Below, piece by piece: positions 7,291-18,800 of a stretch of DNA of 23,441 nt. Location: the NCBI GenBank assembly GCA_033762815.1, contig JANRLF010000009.1:1-23441 (forward strand). The letters are read 5' to 3'. Positions within the stretch are counted from its first letter, which is position 1. Each line of letters starts with the position of its first letter. Position numbers and translations under genes: made by a program. The stretch is from JANRLF01 sp033762815 (GTDB lineage Bacteria; Bacteroidota; Bacteroidia; Chitinophagales; CAIOSU01). The notes under the pieces are model-generated. The model had not been told where the DNA came from and ran no database searches. It was given only the letters and a program-made list of their open reading frames with translations.

Positions 7291-7502
7291 ACGAGAGGAG
7301 AGAAAAGGACAAATCGATGATTCTTACCCTTTTATGTCAAATAAAAGCAAATACTGCAAATCTTGATTGGGTTATTCCGATTAAATGCGCTTATTGTTAA
7401 ACTAGACACAAGAAAACAGGCCCGGCTTTATTGATGGAGGAAAAAACAAGAAAAAACATAGCATTTCTACATAAATCATTGATAATGTAGCATTTAACAG
7501 AA
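7291..7502. other. AT-rich non-coding stretch
   Basis: Between the duplication and the 11-bp repeats I see no gene longer than about 27 codons and no RNA gene. It is A-rich with scattered oligo-A tracts and two similar TAGCATTT strings near 7459 and 7488. It may hold promoter or curvature signals, but I cannot support a specific one. Confidence 0.5.
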
Positions 7503-7612
7503 ACTGAAGCACTACTGAAATACTACTGAAGTATCACTGAAACCCTACTGAAGCTATACTGAAGTACTACTGAAACACCACTGAAGTATCACTGAAACAC
7601 CACCGAAACGAG
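7503..7612. repeat. Ten tandem 11-bp units (ACTGAA core)
   Basis: Ten consecutive units of exactly 11 bp start at 7503, 7514, 7525 and so on. All but the last begin ACTGAA (the last is ACCGAA). The other five positions vary but favour R-Y-A-Y-Y (GCACT, ATACT, GTATC, ACCCT, GCTAT, GTACT, ACACC, GTATC, ACACC). An 11-bp period is close to one turn of the helix, so the cores lie on one face of the DNA. Because 11 is not a multiple of 3 and no start is associated, it is not coding. It ends about 105 bp before the oxidoreductase start. Confidence 0.93.
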
Positions 7613-7650
7613 AAAACCTACTTGGCTTAGCGGGTGCCAACCTTTGAAAT

Positions 7651-7664
7651 TGCTTATATAAGCA
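7651..7664. promoter_or_regulatory. Perfect 14-bp palindrome upstream of the oxidoreductase
   Basis: TGCTTATATAAGCA is its own reverse complement and lies about 53 bp before the ATG at 7717. It could be a dimeric regulator site overlapping a promoter. No regulator gene is adjacent, so this is tentative. Confidence 0.4.
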
Positions 7665-7708
7665 TCCATTCACCCGGGCCTATACATTTAATTAATCGCT
7701 TTAACTTC

Positions 7709-7714
7709 GGAGGG
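7709..7714 (+). promoter_or_regulatory. Strong Shine-Dalgarno GGAGGG
   Basis: GGAGGG lies two bases before the ATG at 7717. It is the clearest ribosome-binding site in the window, where most genes lack one. It supports this start, although the spacing is shorter than the usual optimum. Confidence 0.6.
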
Positions 7715-7716
7715 TT

Positions 7717-8865
7717 ATGAATGCCCGATATGATGTGGCCATTATTGGGGCAGGCCCCAGCGGTTGTGCCTGTGCGCTGGCCTTGCATGGCAGCGGGCTA
7801 AAGGTGGCGCTGGTCGACCAGGCCTCGTTTCCCCGCGATAAGGTATGTGGCGATGCCATACCTGGCCCTGCCTTTAAGGCCATGGACAGCATCCATAAGG
7901 ACTGGGGCCTTGCCATGAGGCAGCTAAGCGCCAAAGTGGACATTTCCGCATCCAGTTTTTATGCCCAGCATAAGCAACTGCTATCCTATACCTGGACGCT
8001 GTATTCCTACAACAGCAAGCGATGGGATTTCGATAGTTTCCTGCTTGACCTGGTGCGCAAGCATACCGCTACCGATATTTTGGAGAACAAGCGTTTGCAG
8101 CAGGTAAGGGTTAATCTGGAAGCAGCAAGCTGCCAATTTAAAGACGGCAGCACGCTACAGGCGGCAATGGTCATTGGCTGCGATGGGGCCACCTCCATAG
8201 TTCGGCGAAACCTTCAAGAGCCGAGCCTTGCACCCAAGCAGGGACTTGTGGCACTCAGGGCCTACTATCATGGCGTGGAAGGCTTGCAGGCCGGCGTGAA
8301 TGAAATTCACTTATCAAAAGAGCTGGCGGGTTACTTCTGGATTTTCCCCTTACAAAACGGCTGGGCCAATGTTGGCTTTGGCATACTGAAAGAGCAGCAA
8401 AGCAAGGAAGCAAATGCCGTAAGCCTGAACGACACCCTGCAAAACATCATCAGTACCCCTGATCTTGTGCCAAGGTTTAAGAATGCGTTACCGATGGAAA
8501 AGACCCGAGGCTTTGCCCTGCCCATCTGGACGGGCAAGCAGGCCATATCGGGCAACCGCTGGATGCTTTGTGGCGATGCAGCCTCATTGATAGACCCATT
8601 GCAGGGCCATGGCATTGATACGGGCATGTGGAGCGGCATATGGGCAGCCAAGCAAGCCATGAAATGCTTCAAGGACAACGATTTCAGCGCTAAGAGCATG
8701 CAGCAGTACGACCAAGAGGTGTACCAAAAACTTGGGCCCGGGTTCAATAAAAGCTACCTTATCATGAAAACCTTGATCAGGTTCCCGTTTATACTCACCT
8801 TGATAAGCTCGCTGGGCAAGTATCAAAAAGTCACCAAATGGGCCATCAAAAGACTTAAACTGTAA
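7717..8865 (+). CDS. FAD-dependent oxidoreductase, geranylgeranyl reductase-like
   Basis: 382 residues with the three signatures of the p-hydroxybenzoate hydroxylase/geranylgeranyl reductase superfamily. These are the dinucleotide-binding GAGPSG at 11-16 with Asp34 ending the second strand, the DG motif at C155-D156-G157, and the GD motif at G286-D287 followed by DPLQGHGID. The segment FPRDKVCGDAI (about 38-47) is typical of the geranylgeranyl-reductase-like branch. The fold binds FAD and either hydroxylates or reduces a hydrophobic substrate; the substrate is not deducible here. A basic, hydrophobic C-terminus may be membrane-associated. It appears monocistronic and is preceded by the 11-bp repeat array and a palindrome, which suggests dedicated regulation. 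Confidence 0.9.
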   Translation: MNARYDVAIIGAGPSGCACALALHGSGLKVALVDQASFPRDKVCGDAIPGPAFKAMDSIHKDWGLAMRQLSAKVDISASSFYAQHKQLLSYTWTLYSYNSKRWDFDSFLLDLVRKHTATDILENKRLQQVRVNLEAASCQFKDGSTLQAAMVIGCDGATSIVRRNLQEPSLAPKQGLVALRAYYHGVEGLQAGVNEIHLSKELAGYFWIFPLQNGWANVGFGILKEQQSKEANAVSLNDTLQNIISTPDLVPRFKNALPMEKTRGFALPIWTGKQAISGNRWMLCGDAASLIDPLQGHGIDTGMWSGIWAAKQAMKCFKDNDFSAKSMQQYDQEVYQKLGPGFNKSYLIMKTLIRFPFILTLISSLGKYQKVTKWAIKRLKL

Positions 8866-8917
8866 AAGGACCTAAGCTGATAACCCAACTCCTCTTCGCG
8901 GATGACGGTGATGGCTG

Positions 8918-8943
8918 TACAGGCGACATTTTGTCGGCTTGTA
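8918..8943 (+). terminator. Candidate imperfect terminator after the oxidoreductase
   Basis: An imperfect hairpin of about 11 pairs with one bulge and one G-U pair (TACAGG-CGACA with TGTCG-GCTTGTA) has a short T loop and is followed by ATTTCTT. It lies 52 bp after the stop. The T-tract is weak. Confidence 0.35.
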
Positions 8944-9233
8944 ATTTCTTATTCAATATAAATTTGGCCAAATGTTACTGCTTATTAAACTTTTATCATT
9001 CACATCAATAAATAGGGGGAAAAATATGATTTGATGTTGAATATCAATTATTTAGAATAATCCCATTGTTAAATCAAAGTTAATAAAATTAAATACATTT
9101 TGGTTTTTCAAAACAATTTCCCATATTCGTACAACAATTCTTAAGCGATTATTATAAGTAAAAAGGGAGTAGATAATTAATACCGATAGGTGCTTGCCTA
9201 TAACATCGCTTAGTTACCGCATAATCTATTTTT
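8944..9233. other. AT-rich upstream region of the secreted SET-like gene
   Basis: 290 bp of strongly AT-rich sequence with no open reading frame of note and no RNA gene. TACATTTTG at 9094-9102 resembles the -7 consensus with one extra base, but has no good -33 partner. The region presumably holds the promoter of the two genes that follow. Confidence 0.45.
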
Positions 9234-9773
9234 ATGAAAGCACGTTTGCTGCCCATAGTGGCCATTTTCTGCCTGTCTGCAATTGGTATTGCCAAAGGTC
9301 AAAATCCTATTCCAAAGTATGAGCTGAATTTTTCTTATACTGACGCAGGAAATGTTACAAGGGATACCATGCTCACCAGGTTCGGTTACAAGCTTTGGAG
9401 CGGAGGTACCAATTATCCGGGATACACTGATTGGCTCAACTATCCGTTTGCAGTTGCCAACTCCATAATAGCAGGGGTAGGCCTTTTCACCGATTCGTCG
9501 TCAAGCTTCACAAGTGGGCAATCGGTGGGCTACGCCTTTTACAAAACCGGCAGCACGGGCAAGTTTAGTTTCGATTACGTGGAGACCAATCTCGGTTCCT
9601 TTATCAACGATTCACAAACTCCCAACTTGGACATTCTTGTAACCTCGGACGGGATTGTACTGCGTGCTAACCAAGCAATAGGGCCCAATACTGAGTTGAC
9701 CGCAAATTATCGTGCCCTAATCGCACTGTTTCCCCAAGATGCTTCATTAAAAGCATTAGTAAGGTATTGGTAA
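9234..9773 (+). CDS. Small exported protein with SET-domain-like motifs
   Basis: 179 residues. A signal peptide covers about residues 1-22 (cleavage near AKG-Q), so the protein leaves the cytoplasm. The mature part carries, in order, three blocks that match SET methyltransferase motifs: GVGLF (81-85), like G-x-G-lF; GSFINDSQTPN (121-131), like the N-H-S-x-x-P-N cofactor block with His replaced by Asp; and GPNTELTANY (150-159), like G-E-E-L-T-x-D-Y. The spacing fits compact viral or bacterial SET domains. SET enzymes use S-adenosylmethionine to methylate lysine, but that cofactor is not known outside the cytoplasm, so activity is doubtful. The gene lies 39 bp before the giant surface-protein gene and is probably co-transcribed with it. 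The SET reading is from motifs only. Confidence 0.6.
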   Translation: MKARLLPIVAIFCLSAIGIAKGQNPIPKYELNFSYTDAGNVTRDTMLTRFGYKLWSGGTNYPGYTDWLNYPFAVANSIIAGVGLFTDSSSSFTSGQSVGYAFYKTGSTGKFSFDYVETNLGSFINDSQTPNLDILVTSDGIVLRANQAIGPNTELTANYRALIALFPQDASLKALVRYW

Positions 9774-9812
9774 ATCACAACATAATTAGCAAAACAAACT
9801 AAAACTTCGAAT

Positions 9813-12800
9813 ATGGATGCTAAATCCACCCTTTTCTACCAAAAGGCTTTTTTGATAATCTGTATCTTATTGTCAAGCCTGCAAGCCAAACCTTTTACGT
9901 TCCTCGAAATGATTGTCGCATCTGGCCAATATGAATGCGGAAAACCCGTAATTTTTATTCCAAACGGCCTACAAAACAACCTTGGCAACGTCCGTGTATT
10001 GGCAACGGTTACAGAAGGGGATTTATCTTCAGGAAATTCTGTCTTGTTCGAAGATACCCTTTTGCTAGAGGACACTACTTATTTTGAATATTTGGGAAGT
10101 ATTGTTTTTGACCCAACTGATTCTATCAAGAGTCTAAGGCATGGGTACCGTTGGAAATATGAAAACTATACGATATCCTCTGGGTCTTTAGGTTCAGTAG
10201 AGTTGCTTGTAACGGACTCATTGACCGAAGAATCGTATTTCTACACACAAAGTTTTATGAAATCTTGTGCAAATTGTGGCTGTGTTAGCCGGATGGCTAC
10301 CCAATTGTATTATGCAATAGCTCTTTCTTCAAAAGTTTTTAATGGCCCTGTACCTTACAGTGGATATAGTGACCAATATGGCGATCTGTCATCATATAAT
10401 CAAGAGGTTGTTGCTACCATATTCAATTGGTTGCTAAACAAAAACGCAACGGTTGCGGATTATCTTGATTTGTTCGATCCCAATAACATCTCCAAACAGA
10501 TACCAGGGGCATTTTGTGACAATCCCATAGAGTTTAGCTGTGAGGTCCAAAGGGATCTGGCAGCATGGATTAGGCAAGTGGATACATTGCTTATTGACTT
10601 GGGGCCCGATGCGATAGAAGACTATTATGAGTTTCAGTTTGAGTTGATAGAAAGCGCGTTTACCCAGTGTGCCGCCGAAGGATACTATTTCCCCCTATTG
10701 ACCACTACGGATACCTTGGAAGGCTACAGTCTATTGTTATTGCCCTTGAAGTCCAATCTGCCGGTTATCAATAGCCAGGTAATCTTCCATGATAGTGTGC
10801 CGTATGTTGCTACTGCCTATTCGGACCAAATGACCTTTGAGCAGGGCTTGAAATATACGGGATATGGTAGTTTCGAGGTGATTAATGGATATAACTACTC
10901 GCTAGTTGACGAAGGGGATTCCGCATTGGGATATCCGATCGCCCCATTTAGTGGATTTGAAACCATCGGTGACCAGTCGGAAATCTGTCAGGGGGATACT
11001 GCCCATTTATGGGTCGAGCCAGCACCCTTTGATATTTTGACTTGGTTTACTGGGTCTGAGGAGGATACAATCATAGTTACGGATTATTCCAGTCATGCCG
11101 TTGTATTGGATTCGAGTGGTTGTATTACCGTATCAAGTGAATTTGCCTTGACTGTTAAGGAAATTCCAACGGCCATTGCGGGTGCGGATACCATGCTCTG
11201 CTACGGCGATACCATACAATTGGATGGTAGCAACTCTTTAGGTGTAGGGTTAGCCTATCCCAGTTACGCTTGGGCTCCCAATTTATTTATTGATGATTCC
11301 ACATCTTCAACACCATTGGTATTCCCTGATAGTACGACTGCTTACGTTCTTACTGTTTTGGATATTAATGGCTGCGACCATTCCGATACTCTGACCGTTT
11401 TTGTCCCTAGCACTGATACCTTGTATTGGGTCGGGAGGGACGACAGCCTGTGGCACAATGCGGCCAACTGGTCCTATAAATCAGGAGGCATGGGCGGTTG
11501 TATTATGCCCGATAGCACCTCCACGGTAATTTTCGACCATGCCCATACTTACCCCTGTTATCTCGATACCGCTACCAAGGTCACTAATATTGAAATAGAC
11601 AGTCTTGGCGAGTTCTATTTGGGAGGTAATGGTTTTGAAATGTTGGGAAATTATATACAAAGGGGTGGTGTATTTGATGGGGGTAACAATAGTATTGTCA
11701 TTCATGGCAGCACTTTCGTCAATATGGGCGATTTCTATGCCACAACGGGTATACTAACCCTATACAAAGAGTTTATTCAAGATTCTGGCCAGTTTACCCA
11801 CAACAATGGAACCGTCATTTTCAAAGATAGTGCCCTTGTATCCATCACGGATACATTCTATAATCTGGAGTTTACAGACAGTATTGTGGTTACATTATTG
11901 AAGGACTTAAAAGTTGCCAACGCATTGGACCTGAATGATGCCTCCCTATTAACAAAAGGCAACAAGCTGCTGTTGTTGGATTCCTCCAATACCGCTCTCT
12001 CCGCAAACACAAAAGGGAATGTTTCCGGAAGCTATGCTTATCTGCCATTAATGGCGCAATGGAAGTTGGGTGCTTCAACACAAACTTTCACTCTACCTTT
12101 CAAAGATCTCGCAAGGGGCAATATTCCCATAGAGGTGGATATCGTAACAGCGGGGACCGGTAGCAGCGGGAAACTGGAGTTTGCCATATATGCGGTAGAT
12201 TCGACTAAGTATCCTGCCGTACCTGGCATCAGCCTTAACGACGCCCAAGGGATTGACCAATCATCCTATGTTGCCAACAGGTTTTGGGAAATCGATTATT
12301 CGGGCTACTCCGCAAACCCATCATCAACAGTTGTGTTGACCTATTCGGATACAGATTTGGTGGGTACATTGGTACAGGAAGGCAGGCTGAAAGCCCAACT
12401 ATGGGACGGCAGCAACTGGCAGTCGCCAACTGGGATCGTGGACACTATCAACAATACGATTACCCTTCATTATGTTGACAAATCTGGTATTTGGGCATTG
12501 GTAGATAGTACCGCCACTTTGTACCAACACTTGAAGGTTGTGGCACATATCACCGACCAAAAAACCGTAACCCCCTCTACCGGGTCCGTCACATTGGAAA
12601 TCTTCGGCGGTAAGCAGCCTTATAACTTGGTATGGGACAATTCCAGTACCTCACTGACAAGAAGCGGCCTTTCTGCGGGGACCTATGCCTTTACGGTGAC
12701 CGATGCCAATTCGGATACCCTGCAATCATCCGTTGAAATAGTTTATCAGCCCATTTGGGAGATTGGCCAGAATGTGACCACTACCGGCAACAGTATTACC

Positions 12801-15800
12801 AAAACGAATTCGGGTAGCGATTTTGATGGTATAGTTAATTCCGTCAACTACTTACAATCCAACCAAGATGGCTTCTTGGAGTTTACGGCCACTACCTCCA
12901 ATGGGGAAACCTATTTCATTGGCCTTACGGAGAGTGCTACCGACCCCCAACAAATGGAATACAGCTATCTGGTGGACGAAGACTACATTTATATTTACGA
13001 AAGCGGCAACCAAGTTGGCAACTATGGCAACCATTTGGGGCACAGCTTCCGTATATCCAGATTGGCCGATTCCATTTATTATTATCGTGATACGCTGCTC
13101 ATGAGGGCAACGGCCGGCAATGCTGGCAAAACCTTGGGCGTGTTCGCGGGGCTTGGAAAATACTCCCCTACCATCGACAGTATCAGGGTATCTTTTAAGA
13201 ATCCCCTTGGATTGGCTATCACCTCGACAGACCTGTTGCCGACCTCTCCGTCATCGGGTGGCATTACGGTTAAGGTTAGAGGTGGCGCCTCGCCCTATAC
13301 CGTACATTGGAGCGACGGCCCGAGCACCTCATTAACAAGGACCGGATTGCCAATCGGTACTTACACCGTCACCGTAATAGACAATGCCAACGATACCGTA
13401 CAGGCTACCGCAACCCTGGGTTATAAGATACTTTGGAAAGATACGGTGGGGGTTTCGGTTACACCCAACAGCGTTACCAAAACCAGCACCAGTGCCGACT
13501 TCGATGCCGGTGCAGTGTCCATCAATTATTTAAAAGGCAATGAGGATGGTTTTGTAGAATTCAGGATTACCGAGGCAACGGACAGACAGTTTTTCTTTGG
13601 GTTATCTGAAAACAATTTCGGAGAGGACGAACAAACCATAGAATATGCCTTCGCGCGCATGCAGGACCAAGCATTCATCTATGAATCAGGACGCGCTGTC
13701 CTTTCAGCAGGCACCGTATCTTCGGGCGACATTTTAAGGATTGAAAGGGATAACGATAGCATCAAATACTACCGAAACGGATCATTACTGCACACTTCAA
13801 AGGATAGGGCCAACGAAGAGCTACGGCTCGATGTTAGCCTAGGTGCCAATGAGCCTACTATCCCCAATATCCGAAGCAGCTTCGGCATACCTTTCGGCCT
13901 GTCAGCCACCATTACCGATGCATGGCCTACCCAAACAACCAGCGGATCGATACAACTGGAGGTACAGGGAGGAACAGCGCCCTACAGCTTTAACTGGAGC
14001 ACCGGCGGCACCGCTTCGTTGCTTGACAGCATCAATGCAGGCAGCTATTCAGTTACCGCTACCGATGATAATGGGGATTCAATAGTAGCAGCTTACCAAG
14101 TGGGCTACCGTATCTTTTGGCAAAATACGGCCAATGTAAACACCACTGGCAACAGCATAACCAAAACCTCCCCTTCCATATCATGGAACGCGGGCGGTTC
14201 GTCCATGAACTACCTGAAGCCAATGGCAAATGGCTACCTGGAAATGACCATGGCCAGCAGCGAACTGCACGACGAGCGAAGCTATCTCGGTTTCTCGTCC
14301 ATTGACACCACCTTGGCCACTTCGGGCATCGGATATGCCTTCGCCCTTAGCCAGGCCACCCTTTCCATTTACGAGAACGGCCTGAACAAGGGCAGCTTCG
14401 GCAAGCTGGACATTGGTGACAAAATCAGGATAGAGCGTATTGGTGATACTATCCGCTACACCCGCAATGGTACCGTGCTCAAAAACACGATTGTGAATGC
14501 TACACGCCCCTTGTTCATAGATGCCAGTTTGGGTGCGAACAAGCCCAATCTCGACTATTTGAAAACCAATATCGGCGATGTGAACAACCTGCTTACCCTT
14601 TACTGGGTGGGGGCCGATGACAGCCTGTGGAACAATGCCGCCAACTGGTCATATTTCTCTGGCGGCGCGGGCGGTGCGGGCATACCTGATAGTTTCCGTA
14701 CCGTTATCTTCGACGGCTACGGCAACAGTGCCTGTCATTTGGATGTGCATGCTACCGTGAAGGGCCTTTTCATGGACAGTACCTATACCGATAGCCTGTA
14801 CCTACACAAAAAGCTTTTGACGATAAACAATGACTTAAACATAGCGGGTGGCCATCTCATTACCAGCGACACCGTACTTACCATCAAAGGGGGCATATCT
14901 ATAAGTGGTGGTACCCTGCGGGCCGGTTCCGATACCCTTAAATGCTTGGGCGGCTTCCTGCAAACGGGCGGCGGCTTCCAAGGTGTAGGTGCCTATGTAT
15001 ATGTACATGGCAATTTGGAAATAAACGGCGGCAGTTTTACCGCCACGGAAAAGACCACCCACCTATACGCCAACTTCACAGGCACACCGGGCACCTTCGT
15101 AGCCAATGGCGGTACGGTGCTGTTGCACAACGACGCCACCCTCAATGTTAGGGATGCTTTCTTCGCACTTACCCTTTCCGATTCCATAAGGGCATCAATG
15201 TTAGATACCCTTACCGTTTCGCATAGGCTTAGCCTGAATTATGCCTCCACCCTTGTTCCAAATGGCAAACCCGTGCATATCGCTTCCGGCGATACCCTTG
15301 CCATCTCGGCCAGCAGCGGTGCAGGCATCTTGCAGGTGGGCAGTGACTTTTCGGCACCCCTTCGCTGGGATATCGGCAACCACGGCGGTACTTTCCGCGT
15401 GCCCTTCCGTACCCCTGCAGGTGAGGATGTTGGCATCGATTGCCACGTTACCTCTACGGGCACAGGCAGTGGCCACCTGCTTATAGCTACTTATGCCACC
15501 AATGCCAACTATTTCCCCATCAACAACCAACCGGTGCCAGCTGAAACACAAGCTTGGTTCGATACCGCGTCCATCGACAAAACGTTGTTTAGCATTGACC
15601 GCTTTTATAGCCTACAGGCCAATGGTTTCTCCACGGAGCCTGGTGCAAGCCTCACAATGAGATACACAGACACCGACCTACTGGGGCAGAACATGGTAAG
15701 CGAGGACAGCCTGGTAGCCGAGCGCTGGAACGGCAGCACATGGGTGAAGCAACAGGGTACCGTTGATGCCGGAGATAACAAATTCACCCTTGCTGGTTCC

Positions 15801-18800
15801 GATTACGGCATCTTCGTCCTTTCCGATAGTGTGACCAGCCCCTATGCTACGGGCACCAGCTGCGCGGATGCGATTGAGATCAATGATACATTGGAGTTAA
15901 GAACTTTTATCGCAACTGATTCCATTATATGGTTTAAATTTCTAGCTACTGATTCCTTAATTTCTTTGATTTTATCCCAAGTTGAGCAATATGGATTTTA
16001 TGTTGATAGCATGCTTTTATATGAGGGAGACTGCGATGATATGGTTCTGTTAGCTTCTGCGGCACAAAATGATAGCGCTTTCCAAATCCAATATTCGGGA
16101 TCGCTTTTAGATACCGTTTACTATCTTAAAGTAATAAAGGGCTATAGAGCGAACTCGTTCTTATCCTTTGCCCCTAGAGTGTTTTGCCTCACTCCCATCA
16201 ATATATGCGCTGTTTGCGATGGCAGTGATATTTCAGGCGACGATTTTTCGACCAACCCCCCAATTGAAAATTATGAACAGCATTATTGTCAATACCCTTT
16301 GACAATGAGCTACAATATTCCATGTGATACACGTATTCCTCAGCTGCCTACGTTATTAAAGTACTATATATACCCCCATGGCACTAGTCCGACTCCCGGT
16401 GCAAATGTTACTTACGGCTTGGTTAGGACTGTTTCTTTGCCAAGCGGTACAAATTATGCATTCGCTACATTTTCTACGGTCTTTAGCCTAGCTGATTTAT
16501 TATCCTTTGGCTTTACAATACCTGGTCGCTTTGATGCCTATGTATATTTTTGTGAGCCCAATGGCGATGGAATAGCGAGTAGCCCCATAATTTCTTTCAA
16601 TTTGGATGCCCCAACTACTGTAAGTAGACTACTGGACATTAATCCAAACCCATTATGCGGTGGCAATGGAGAAATAGAAATTGAATGCCTAAACTGCGAC
16701 CCAAACTACTCCTATATTTTAGATTATACAATAAATGGTATCCCCTTAAACTATTATAGTACGCCAACCACTCCTATTGATTTGGATAACTATATCACTG
16801 GCTTACCACCTTACACTTTTGAAATATGCGTCAGCGAGGAAAATGCATGTGGCATAGGACAAGGATGCGGCACTGTGGTATATACTCCCTTGGGCTTTGA
16901 ATATGAAATAATATGTAATTCCTCAACAAGTTATACCGTCAACTTTGGAGCCAATTGTGGGGCTCCGGTTTGGAATTTTGGAGACGGTTCACCAAGCGTA
17001 ACCGGTTCTCAAGTACAACATACTTATACCAATATTACCGGAGGCATTTCTTTTCCTATAACCTTGACGTACAGTGGCCAAACACTTGTCGAGTATATTA
17101 CAATACACCCCATTCAAGTTCCAGCACTTACTGCTGCAATCCAACCCGCATGCACCGCTGGCACACAGGTTACCTATACACTATCTAACTATAACAGTGG
17201 GTTTAGCTATGTAGTCTCTTCTTGTACAGGCTGCTCGCAAACTATGCCCATGGTTATTAGCAATTCTTCGTTTTCGCTTACTTGGCAGTCAGGGGCAGGA
17301 GGCAGCTTTACCGTGACAGCTGATGAAGGGGGAGACTGCGAGCAGCAAGCCACCTTTATAGTACCTACTTGTTGCGACGATGGATTTACTATAACCGGCC
17401 CCAATACTGATTGTGCCCAGCCAGTAATTCTTTCTTTAACAAACAGCGTGGCCGGCTTCACTTATACATGGAACATTTCTTCAGGAAATTTTTTCAATGT
17501 GAACGGTACTTTACGAAATAGTGTAGGAACAGCCTCCAACGGCACAGTCACCCTTGTACTTAACAATCCACCCTATATGGTCACGGTAACTTCAAGTTCT
17601 GGTTGTACTGATCCAGTAACCTTTAGCATTGAGCCCTGCTGTTTCGCTAAGGAAGCTGTGAACTGGGATTTGTGGGACTACATCCTTTTTGATACGGACA
17701 TTAACACCATCGCCCAAAATAGACAGGCACTTTTTCCCTGTGGTAGTAACCCCCCCCATGCAATTCCCAATCAATCAAGCCATGCCTTCAATGTGCTGCC
17801 AATGGACGTTACTGGAAGTATTTGGATAGTAAATACCTCGCAAGAAATCGTGGTAAACGGCGAATTAATTATCAACCATGATGTCCAATTCCTCAACTGC
17901 AATATTTTCAGGATTGCCCCGAATGCGAGAATTATCGTTCAGGCTCCTCATATACTGAGCTTGTCGAGTACGTTTGGCTATAACACATTGTCATGCGCAC
18001 CGGAAACGCATCTCGAAAGCAGCACTTGCGGTGCCATGTGGGACGGTATATATGTAGAACCAGGTGCAACTTTGGTTGTGAACGGTGCTATCATTCAGGA
18101 TGCTGAAAATGCAGTGGTGGTAGAGCGTAACGGAAGAGTGCTTTCCAGAAACAGGGCCACCTACTTGAACAACTATCAGGATATGGTATTCAACAACCAT
18201 AGGTTTAATGTGCCAGGGCCCCATGCTTCTGTAATAGAAAGCAGCATTTTCGACGGAGCAAGCCTACTTATAGCGCCTAGAAGCGGCCAAACCAAGCTGG
18301 CCTCCATCACGGCCAACAATATGAGTTCGTTGAACATCGGCAGCAACATGCTGGTGGCCAATAGGTTCCAAAACGTACAGACCGCCATAGCCATCAACAA
18401 CAGCGGTGCCAATATAGAGAACAACTGGTTCTTGGGCCATCATGGCCCACAGGGTATTGTCACAGGTATTGCCTGCAGCACGGGTACCGTTGACCTGGTG
18501 CGGATAGGAAGGCTAAACCCCAACTTTACCTTCCTCCCCAACCAGGCCAGCAACTATTTTACCGATTGCATAACGGGTATCAGCGCAACCGGGCAGCAAA
18601 ATTTGATTGTCGACCGCAACCTGATTGGGCGTACCCCTACGGGTATTAGGATAACCAATAGCCCGGTGGTGAATACCTTCGCATTTACGTCTCAGATTAC
18701 CATAACCAGCAACCAAATTGAACAGTCGCAGGAAGCCATCACGCTCATTAACAGCAAGGTCAGAACATTGGTGAGGGATAATTTGGTGGTAATGCCAAGT

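Noticed and set aside
7317..7400. 27-codon open frame starting ATGATTCTTACC
   Set aside because: It is very short, has no well-placed ribosome-binding site and no recognisable sequence.
7503..7612. Possible CRISPR array
   Set aside because: Units are only 11 bp with no constant-length unique spacers between longer repeats, and there are no cas genes.
9094..9102. TACATTTTG as a Bacteroidota -7 promoter element
   Set aside because: It has one extra base compared with TAnnTTTG and the nearest TTG lies at poor spacing, so I do not list it as a promoter.
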